Made by a program: the position numbers and the translations under genes. Positions 12,201 to 24,200 of a stretch of 64,000 nucleotides of DNA are shown here, piece after piece (position 1 is the stretch's first letter; each line of letters starts with the position of its first letter). The DNA comes from Meghimatium bilineatum (lineage: Eukaryota > Mollusca > Gastropoda > Stylommatophora > Philomycidae): positions 49,186,282 through 49,250,281 of the forward strand of contig CM067317.1 of assembly GCA_034231615.1 (NCBI GenBank). The letters are read 5' to 3'. Below the pieces are notes generated by a model that did not search any database, was not told the DNA's origin, and saw only the letters and a program-made list of their open reading frames with translations.

Positions 12201-15200
12201 AGTATTTCTGCCATCTCAATCTCCAACACGAATCTCTTCTATAGTATTTCTGCCATCTCAATGTCCAACAAGAAATCTCTTTCTTCTATAGTATTTCTGC
12301 CATCTCAATCTCCAACAAGAATCTCTTCTATAGTATTTCTGCCATCTCAATCTCCAACAAGAATCTCTTCTATAGTATTTCTGCCATCTCAATCTCCAAC
12401 AAGAATCTCTTCTATAGTATTTCTGCCATCTCAATGTCAAACAAGAATCTCTTCTATAGTATTTCTGCTATCTCAATGTCAAACAAGAATCTCTTTCTTC
12501 TATAGTATTTCTGCCATCTCAATGTCCAACAAGAATCTCTTTCTTCTATAGTATTTCTGCCATCTCAATGTCCACCAAGAATCTCTTTCTTCTATAGTAT
12601 TTCTGCTATCTCGATCTCCAACAAGAATCTCTTCTATAGTATTTCTGCCATCTCAATGTCCAACAAGAATCTCTTTCTTCTATAGTATTTCTGCCATTTC
12701 AATGTCCAACAAGAATCTCTTCTATAGTATTTCTGCCATCTCAATGTCCAACAAGAATCTCTTTCTTCTATAGTATTTCTGCCATTTCAATGTCCAACAA
12801 GAATCTCTTTCTTCTATAGTATTTCTGCTATCTCAAAGTCAAACAAGAATCTCTTCTATAGTATTTCTGCCATCTCAATGTCCAACAAGAATCTCTTTCT
12901 TCTATAGTATTTCTGCCATCTCAATGTCCAACAAGAATCTCTTTCTTCTATAGTATTTCTGCTATCTCGATCTCCAACAAGAATCTCTTCTATAGTATTT
13001 CTGCCATCTCAATGTCCAACAAGAAATCTCTTTCTTCTATAGTATTTCTGCCATCTCAATCTCCAACAAGAATCTCTTCTATAGTATTTCTGCTATCTCA
13101 ATCTCCAATTGTAACCTCTTTCTTTATAGTATTTCTGCCATCTCAATGTCAAACAAGAATCTCTTTCTTCTATAGTATTTCTGCCATCTCAATGTCCAAC
13201 AAGAAATCTCTTTCTTCTATAGTATTTCTGCCATCTCAATGTCCAACAAGAATCTCTTTCTTCTATAGTATTTCTGCCATCTCAATGTCAAACAAGAATC
13301 TCTTTCTTCTATAGTATTTCTGCCATCTCAATGTCCAACAAGAAATCTCTTTCTTCTATAGTATTTCTGCCATCTCAATCTCCAATTGTAACCTCTTTCT
13401 TCTATAGTATTTCTGCCATATCAATGTCAAACAAGAATCTCTTTCTTCTATAGTATTTCTGCCATCTCAATGTCAAACAAGAATCTCTTTCTTCTATAGT
13501 ATTTCTGCCATCTCAATGTCCAACAAGAATCTCTTTCTTCTATAGTATTTCTGCCATCTCAATGTCAAACAAGAATCTCTTTCTTCTATAGTATTTCTGC
13601 CATCTCAATGTCCAACAAGAAATCTCTTTCTTCTATAGTATTTCTGCCATCTCAATCTCCAATTGTAACCTCTTTCTTTATAGTATTTCTGCCATCTCAA
13701 TGTCCAACAAGAAATCTCTTTCTTCTATAGTATTTCTGCCATCTCAATCTCCAACACGAATCTCTTCTATAGTATTTCTGCTATCTCAATGTCAAACAAG
13801 AATCTCTTCTATAGTATTTCTGCCATCTCAATGTCCAACAAGAATCTCTTTCTTCTATAGTATTTCTGCCATCTCAATGTCCAACAAGAATCTCTTTCTT
13901 CTATAGTATTTCTGCTATCTCGATCTCCAACAAGAATCTCTTCTATTGTATTTCTGCCATCTCAATGTCCAACAAGAAATCTCTTTCTTCTATAGTATTT
14001 CTGCCATCTCAATCTCCAACAAGAATCTCTTCTATAGTATTTCTGCTATCTCAATCTCCAATTGTAACCTCTTTCTTTATAGTATTTCTGCCATCCCAAT
14101 GTCAAACAAGAATCTCTTTCTTCTATAGTATTTCTGCCATCTCAATGTCCAACAAGAAATCTCTTTCTTCTATAGTATTTCTGCCATCTCAATGTCCAAC
14201 AAGAATCTCTTTCTTCTATAGTATTTCTGCCATCTCAATGTCAAACAAGAATCTCTTTCTTCTATAGTATTTCTGCCATCTCAATGTCCAACAAGAAATC
14301 TCTTTCTTCTATAGTATTTCTGCCATCTCAATCTCCAATTGTAACCTCTTTCTTCTATAGTATTTCTGCTATTTAAATGTCAAACAAGAATCTCTTTCTT
14401 CTATAGTATTTCTGCCATCTCAATGTCAAACAAGAATCTCTTTCTTCTATAGTATTTCTGCCATCTCAATGTCCAACAAGAATCTCTTTCTTCTATAGTA
14501 TTTCTGCCATCTCAATGTCAAACAAGAATCTCTTTCTTCTATAGTATTTCTGCCATCTCAATGTCCAACAAGAAATCTCTTTCTTCTATAGTATTTCTGC
14601 CATCTCAATCTCCAATTGTAACCTCTTTCTTTATAGTATTTCTGCCATCTCAATGTCCAACAAGAAATCTCTTTCTTCTATAGTATTTCTGCCATCTCAA
14701 TATCCAACACGAATCTCTTCTATAGTATTTCTGCTATCTCAATCTCCAATTGTAACCTCTTTCTTTATAGTATTTCTGCCATCTCAATGTCAAACAAGAA
14801 TCTCTTTCTTCTATAGTATTTCTGCCATCTCAATGTCCAACAAGAAATCTCTTTCTTCTATAGTATTTCTGCCATCTCAATCTCCAACACGAATCTCTTC
14901 TATAGTATTTCTGCTATCTCAATCTCCAATTGTAACCTCTTTCTTTATAGTATTTCTGCAATCTCAATGTCAAACAAGAATCTCTTTCTTATATAGTATT
15001 TCTGCCATCTCAATGTCCAACAAGAATCTCTTTCTTCTATAGTATTTCTGCCATCTCAATCTCCAACAAGAATCTCTTCTATAGTATTTCTGCCATCTCA
15101 ATGTCCAACAAGAATCTCTTTCTTCTATAGTATTTCTGCCATCTCAATGTCAAACAAGAATCTCTTTCTTCTATAGTATTTCTGCTATCTCAATCTCCAA

Positions 15201-18200
15201 TAGGAACCTCTTTCTTCTTTAGTATTTCTGCCATATCAATCTCCAACAAGAATCTCTTTCTTCTAAAGTATTTCTGCCATCTCAACGTCCAACAAGAATC
15301 TCTTTCTTCTATAGTATTTCTGCCATCTCAATATCCAACAAGAAGCTCTTTCTTCTATAGTATTTCTGCCATCTCAATCTCCAACAAGAATCTCTTCTAT
15401 AGTATTTCTGCCATCTCAATGTCCAACAAGAATCTCTTTCTTCTATAGTATTTCTGCCTTCTCAATCTCCAACAAGAATCTCTTTCTTCTATAGTATTTC
15501 TGCCATCTCAATGTCCAACAAGAATCTCTTTCTTCTATAGTATTTCTGCCATCTCAATCTCCAACAAGAATCTCTTCTATAGTATTTCTGCCATCTCAAT
15601 GTCCAACAAGAATCTCTTTCTTCTATATTATTTCTGCCATCTCAATGTCAAACAAGAATCTCTTTCTTCTATAGTATTTCTGCTATCTCAATCTCCAATA
15701 GGAACCTCTTTCTTCTTTAGTATTTCTGCCATATCAATCTCCAACAAGAATCTCTTTCTTCTAAAGTATTTCTGCCATCTCAATGTCCAACAAGAATCTC
15801 TTTCTTCTATAGTATTTCTGCCATCTCAATCTCCAACAAGAATCTCTTCTATAGTATTTCTGCCATCTCAATGTCAAACAAGAATCTCTTTCTTCTATAG
15901 TATTTCTGCCATCTCAATGTCCAACAGGAATCTCTTTCTTCTATAGTATTTCTGCCATCTCAATGTCCAACAAGAATCTCTTTCTTCTATAGTATTTCTG
16001 CCATCTCAATGTCAAACAAGAATCTCTTTCTTCTATAGTATTTCTGCCATCTCAATGTCAAACAAGAATCTCTTTCTTCTATAGTATTTCTGCCATCTCA
16101 ATGTCAAACAAGAATCTCTTTCTTCTATAGTATTTCTGCCATCTCAATGTCCAACAAGAAATCTCTTTCTTCTATAGTATTTCTGCCATCTCAATGTCCA
16201 ACAAGAATCTCTTTCTTCTATAGTATTTCTGCCATCTCAATGTCAAACAAGAATCTCTTTCTTCTATAGTATTTCTGCCATCTCAATCTCCAACAAGAAT
16301 CTCTTCTATAGTATTTCTGCCATCTCAATGTCAAACAAGAATCTCTTTCTTCTATAGTATTTCTGCCATCTCAATGTCAAACAAGAATCTCTTTCTTCTA
16401 TAGTATTTCTGCCATCTCAATGTCAAACAAGAATCTCTTTCTTCTATAGTATTTCTGCCATCTCAATGTCCAACAAGAAATCTCTTTCTTCTATAGTATT
16501 TCTGCCATCTCAATGTCCAACAAGAATCTCTTTCTTCTATAGTATTTCTGCCATCTCAATGTCAAACAAGAATCTCTTTCTTCTATAGTATTTCTGCCAT
16601 CTCAATGTCAAACAAGAATCTCTTTCTTCTATAGTATTTCTGCCATCTCAATCTCCAACAAGAATCTCTTCTATAGTATTTCTGCCATCTCAATGTCAAA
16701 CAAGAATCTCTTTCTTCTATAGTATTTCTGCCATCTCAATGTCCAACAAGAATCTCTTTCTTCTATAGTATTTCTGCCATCTCAATGTCAAACAAGAATC
16801 TCTTTCTTCTATAGTATTTCTGCCATCTCAATGTCCAACAAGAAATCTCTTTCTTCTATAGTATTTCTGCCATCTCAATGTCCAACAAGAATCTCTTTCT
16901 TCTATAGTATTTCTGCCATCTCAATGTCAAACAAGAATCTCTTTCTTCTATAGTATTTCTGCCATCTCAATGTCCAACAAGAATCTCTTCTATAGTATTT
17001 CTGCCATCTCAATCTCCAATAGAAACCTCTTTCTTCTATAGTATTTCTGCCATCTCAATCTCCAACAAGAAATCTCTTTCTTCTTTAGTATTTCTGCCAT
17101 ATCAATCTCCAACAAGAATCTCTTCCATTTAAAGCAGCAGTTCTCAACCTGTGGGTTGTGAATACTTTGGGGGTCGAACAGCCCTTTTACAGGGGTCACC
17201 TAATACCATAGGAAAACACATATTATGAAGTAGTAATGAAAATCATGTTATGGTTGAGGGTCACCAAAATATGAGGAAAGGGTTGTGTCATTAGGAAGAT
17301 TGAGAACCACTGATCTAAAGCATTCTTATCATCTTCATCCAAATTCCCTATTAAAATTAAGTTTAATGTTTATTACCAGCTTCTTGGCTGCAGTGTTTTC
17401 AATGAACTGTGACCCATGACCTGGCTGACCCTTAAATGTTATCTTCAACCCTGCAAACAAATAAGCAAGAAGATAGCAATAATGATAATAAAATAATAAC
17501 TCAAGCAAATTACACACCACTAATATATCCAATCGCATTGTCAGCGGGCAAATATTGGAAGAGGAATACAATTTAAATGATAGCCGCAACAAGAAAATAT
17601 GAATTAGGTCACAGGGATCTGAAATTATATCCTTGTTTGCAGTCAGTTCAAATAACTTATATTCATGTTTGCTGTGTTTTCCATTTCCAGTTCACTTCTG
17701 AAGTTATGTTGATGTTTGTTATATTCAGATGATTCATACCAGCAGTCATGTTTATAATTGTTATCCGGTTTGTGTGTACCTGCATAAATGAAGTTTTGTT
17801 TATGTTTGGTGTGCTGCTTTTGTGGCAACAGTGACCTGGGCTTCTAGCTCAGAATGGAGAGAATAGGGGTATTGCCTCATGTCCAGGGATGTTATAAGCA
17901 GTGACTAAGGAAGGTTGGGGAATAGGCTTACAACCTGTTCCTGTGAAAAAAATCATTGCCATATCTTGTGTCAATTACTTTTGTCTTCTATCACATAATC
18001 CCTATGGATGCCAAAGAGAACACACAACACTCGCGGACACACAACCGTTGTCCTTTTGTGGTATGGAATGCTAGATGTGCCATTACTTTGGACAGATCAA
18101 CTAATGTGGCAGAAGAATGATGATATAGTTGGCCCAGAAATGTGTGCTGTGCTCCTGTCAGGATTTGTCAATCCAGTTATACTGGCACACTGGGGGGATT

Positions 18201-21200
18201 AAACATGCAGCCATAAACCCCCTTACACAAATATGCCTTTGAGACAACCTTATGAGTCCAGGTGTCACCTCAGTTACACAACTGACAAGAACTTGTGCTT
18301 TGTTTCAATGACTATGGGTTGTCAAGAGCTACCTGCTAAAGGGATTATATCATAATCATCATCATTATTATCCTGTTTGTTAATATTTTCATCCATACTT
18401 AACTCTTAGTGAACTAGGGACAATACCAGCAAATAGAACACAGCAACAAATAGGTTGTCGTGTGATCAACTACCAGTTACATTATCAAAATATTGAAGAT
18501 TGTGTTAAGAAATACCTAAATATCAAACAAGATAATAAAATGAATACTTACACCAGATAGAACGCTCTCCATAAAACACTCTCATCTTCTCACCAGGACT
18601 CGCTATGCCTGGGAGATACACAAGAGACATGGTCATACGCTTATATTATAATTGTCAACTTCTAAATACTTTTTTTTTTACTTTGTAAAATATAAAATAT
18701 CCTACAGACCTACCACAGTTCACTAACAAATGAGCTACCACAGTTCACTAACAACTGAGCTACCAAAGTTCACTAACAACTCAACTACCACCGTTCACTA
18801 ACAACTGAGCTACCACCGTTCACTAACAACTGAGCTACCACCGTTCACTAACAACTGAGCTACCACCGTTCACTAACAACTGAGCTACCACCTTTCTCTA
18901 ACAACTGAGCTACCACCATTCACTAACAAATGAGCTACCACAGTTCACTAACAACTGAGCTACCACCGTTCACTAACAACTCAACTACCACCGTTCACTA
19001 ACAACTGAGCTACCACCTTTCTCTAACAACTGAGCTACCACCATTCTCTAACAACTGAGCTACCACTGTTCACTAACAACTGAGCTACCACCGTTCTCTA
19101 ACAACTGAGCTACCACCATTCACTAACAAATGAGCTACCACAGTTCACTAACAACTGAGCTACCACCGTTCACTAACAACTCAACTACCACCGTTCACTA
19201 ACAACTGAGCTACCACCTTTCTCTAACAACTGAGCTACCACCATTCTCTAACAACTGAGCTACCACTGTTCACTAACAACTGAGCTACCACCGTTCTCTA
19301 ACAACTGAGCTACCACAGTTCACTAACAACTGAGCTACCACCGTTCACTAACAACTGAGCTACCACCGTTCTCTAACAACTGAGCTACCACCATTCTCTA
19401 ACAACTGAGCTACCACCGTTCACTAACAACTGAGCTACCACCGTTCACTAACAACTGAGCTACCACCTTTCTCTAACAACTGAGCTACCACCATTATTTA
19501 ACAACTGAGTTACCACCGTTCTCTAACAACTGAGCTACCACCGTTCTCTAACAACTGAGCTACCACCGTTCACTAACAACTGAGCTACCACCGTTCACTA
19601 ACAACTGAGCTACCACCTTTCTCTAACAACTGAGCTACCACCTTTCTCTAACAACTGAGCTACCACCATTCTCTAACGACTGAGCTACCACCGTTCTCTA
19701 ACAACTGAGCTACCACCGTTCTCTAACAACTGAGCTACCACCGTTCTCTAACAACTGAGCTACCACCGTTCACTAACAACTGAGCTACCACCATTCACTA
19801 ACAAATGAGGTACCACAGTTCACTAACAACTGAGCTACCAAAGTTCACTAACAACTCAACTACCACCGTTCACTAACAACTGAGCTACCACAGTTCACTA
19901 ACAACTGAGCTACCACCGTTCACTAACAACTGAGCTACCATCGTTCACTAACAACTGAGCTACCACCGTTCACTAACAACTGAGCTACCACCGTTCTCTA
20001 ACAACTGAGCTACCACCATTCACTAACAAATGAGCTACCACAGTTCACTAACAACTGAGCTACCACCATTCACTAACAAATGAGCTACCACAGTTCACTA
20101 ACAACTGAGCTACCAAAGTTCACTAACAACTCAACTACCACCGTTCACTAACAACTGAGCTACCAACGTTCACTAACAACTGAGCTACCACCGTTCACTA
20201 ACAACTGAGCTACCACCGTTCACTAACAACTGAGCTACCACCTTTCTCTAACAACTGAGCTACCACCATTCACTAACAAATGAGCTACCACAGTTCACTA
20301 ACAACTGAGCTACCAAAGTTCACTAACAACTCAACTACCACCTTTCTCTAACAACTGAGCTACCACCATTCTCTAACAACTGAGCTACCACCGTTCACTA
20401 ACAACTGAGCTACCACCGTTCTCTAACAACTGAGCTACCACAGTTCACTAACAACTGAGCTACCACCGTTCACTAACAACTGAGCTACCACCTTTCTCTA
20501 ACAACTGAGCTACCACCTTTCTCTAACAACTGAGCTACCACCGTTCTCTAACAACTGAGCTACCACTGTTCTCTAACAACTGAGCTACCACCGTTCTCTA
20601 ACAACTGAGCTACCACCGTTCACTAACAACTGAGCTACCACCGTTCACTAACAACTGAGCTACCACCGTTCACTAACAACTGAGCTACCACCTTTCTCTA
20701 ACAACTGAGCTACCACCATTATTTAACAACTGAGTTACCACCGTTCTCTAACAACTGAGCTACCACCGTTCACTAACAACTGAGCTACCACCGTTCACTA
20801 ACAACTGAGCTACCACCTTTCTCTAACAACTGAGCTACCACCTTTCTCTAACAACTGAGCTACCACCATTCTCTAACAACTGAGCTACCACCGTTCTCTA
20901 ACAACTGAGCTACCACCGTTCTCTAACAACTGAGCTACCACCGTTCTCTAACAACTGAGCTACCACCGTTCACTAACAACTGAGCTACCACCATTCACTA
21001 ACAAATGAGCTACCACAGTTCACTAACAACTGAGCTACCAAAGTTCACTAACAACTCAACTACCACCGTTCACTAACAACTGAGCTACCACCGTTCACTA
21101 ACAACTGAGCTACCACCGTTCACTAACAACTGAGCTACCACCGTTCACTAACAACTGAGCTACCACCGTTCTCTAACAACTGAGCTACCACCATTCACTA

Positions 21201-24200
21201 ACAAATGAGCTACCACAGTTCACTAACAACTGAGCTACCACCATTCACTAACAAATGAGCTACCACAGTTCACTAACAACTGAGCTACCAAAGTTCACTA
21301 ACAACTCAACTACCACCGTTCACTAACAACTGAGCTACCACCGTTCACTAACAACTGAGCTACCACCATTCACTAACAACTGAGCTACCACCGTTCACTA
21401 ACAACTGAGCTACCACCGTTCTCTAACAACTGAGCTACCACCATTCACTAACAAATGAGCTACCACAGTTCACTAACAACTGAGCTACCAAAGTTCACTA
21501 ACAACTCAACTACCACCGTTCACTAACAACTGAGCTACCACCGTTCACTAACAACTGAGCTACCACCGTTCACTAACAACTGAGCTACCACCGTTCACCA
21601 ACAACTGAGCTACCACCGTTCACTAACAACTGAGCTACCACCATTCTCTAACAACTGAGCTACCACCGTTCTCTAACAACTGAGCTACCACCGTTCTCTA
21701 ACAACTGAGCTACAACAGTTCACTAACAACTAACTTATAAGTAGTGCCTTATATATTGTTCTTATTATCTTGTTTTCAAATACTTGAAGCCATGCATCTG
21801 AATAAGCTATTTCCTTCATTATACATGTACTTCTGCAATGTTCTCAAACTCCTGCAGATCAACAGGTTATAGGCCAGAGAATGCAACGAGTTGGGTCATA
21901 ATTTACAGCTTGGTTGCAATATCTGCACCTTTTGGCATGACACATCTGACTTCATCATGGATTCTGGGTCACTTTGACCCTCTATGAGATGAGACAACAG
22001 CTCACCACAGAAATATTCTAAGTTGTCTCTTACAATATGCATGGAAGGCAAGTGCCACTATTCTTTGCTCTCATTTCAGGTCCCAGCAACACATGGGGAT
22101 TACATATCAAATCTATATGAACAAATATTCCTAAAATATAGAACATGGCAAGAAACTTATTTTCCTCCAAATATAACAAATTATTATAAACACGGAAAGA
22201 CCAAGATATTGTCTTATATGTTCACTGTCAACATGCTGAAGTCTCGCTATTGTCTTATATGTTCACTGTCAACATGCTGAAGTCTCGCTATTGATCTATG
22301 AGACCAACCATTATACAACAGTCAACTCTGAGTAGATGATATGTCAATATAGTGAGGCTCTCCTCTTGTAGAGATCTTCATCTGTACAATTACATTTCCC
22401 TCTGTGCAACATTCAGAGAACTCAGCATTGCACATGATGCTTGAGAAAACAAATTAGCTTTAGCTCTGACCATGACCCTAGCTGCTAACATGCACACGGT
22501 GCATCGAATATGAACAGGTGACACACATATTATGATGAAAAGCAACTCTGTGCAGGATGCAACAATTTCCTGGGAGAGCCCAGACTCAGTAAAACATATT
22601 AGCTCTGCATAGTTTGGAGAATTTCTTTAGATAGCAGGTAATACATAACTGGCTGCTCTTCCCATCTCAGTGATTATGACCTGGAGCATGGACACCTCTG
22701 ACAGGAAATGATGCTTGGCAGGGAAGTTGAAGCTCACATCAACTTTTGCATGCTGTGGAATGGTAGAAAAACCACAAAATCCCTAGAATTTAACCCCACT
22801 GAGTAGGAGAATTATGTTCAAAACATTGCACACCACTGAGATTTAGAGCGTTCTTCTTCTTCTTCTGTGTTTATTCTCAAACTCCTGCTGGATCTCTCTT
22901 GTAGCATGACCATTGTCATACTAGATTTCCAGCAGGATGTAGTCCAGAGAATTGAAATGCGTTGTGTCGCCGTTTTATTTGCGCTAATGGTCCGATGTAT
23001 CTGTCTTCAGCAGGAGAGTGTTATAGGTATGAAATAAACCCTAGAGAAACCACCCCACTGCAAACCACTGAGATTTAGAGTGTTCTAGGTATGAAATAAA
23101 CCCTAGAGAAACCACCCCATTGCAAACCACTGAGATTTAGAGTGTTCTAGATATGAAATAAACCCTAGATAAACCACCCAATTACACATAGGAAATAAGA
23201 GCTAATCACTTATAGTTCATGGTGACTGAAACAACAATATTTTCACTGTGGTACATGGCAGAACAGTAATATGGCAGTAGTAAATTCTGTCCATGTTCTG
23301 AGCATAGTTGCATGTTGCTGTAGTTCTTGTGTATTGTAGTAAATTCTGTCCATGTTAAGAGCATATTTGCATGTTGCTGTAGTTCTTATGTATTTCTTAT
23401 GCTCAATATTGAGACTTAGATTGTCCTGCAGTTTGTTTTTTTAGGTGACATACTTTTATTTTACCATCTGCCTTACACATGATAGTTTATATATGAAGTC
23501 TGTGTTCATTCATTCTAACTCTATGACCAATGTAATTCCAACATTTTCTAACATTAACTCTTTCCGGACCTATCACCAGTATACTGGCTTTGATTTGATA
23601 TTTGATTACTTCATAAGGCTAACTCTAACCTTGTGAAGTAATCACATACCATCAATGTACTTATATATTCATATTCTGTATCCATTCCCCTTTCCAATGA
23701 TATATTACACATACACTATTTATCAATATTAGTATGTCAAGTGATACAATAAAAAACACATATAAGGAAATTTTATAAAATTAATTTGGACCAAACCTAA
23801 ACATAATCAAGTCCTGAAAGAGTTAAATACATTTACTTTTTTAGAAGTGTATTATTTATAAATCATGTATTTCTGCTCAAGAAATTAAAAGTTCATAATA
23901 AACAGGCTATCCCGTTATTCTTGATTAGAAACGAGCATCATGGAAATATCCCATAAGTGCTGTGCTCTACAATATAGAAGACATCTCAGAGTATGTAGAC
24001 TCAAAAAGTCCCAGTCAGATGTTGATTATTTAACTTCTGGAACTTTCCAAGAAGGACACACTCTCTACCCTCACACCTGATCATCCCCATTTCTGTCATC
24101 CTTTGTACATACATGTTATCACTTCCGGCATCATCCCCTCCACTCTGTATTAAATTAATAACTTCTCTTATTAGGTCTGTCCTATCTCTTATCATTACTG

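Noticed and set aside
11993..17199. Many 60-170-codon frames on both strands
   Set aside because: All are readings of the 42-47-bp satellite; starts and ends fall at unit-length variants.
17335..17592. 85-codon minus-strand frame as a gene of its own
   Set aside because: It is ACY1 exon 9 read through its flanking introns.
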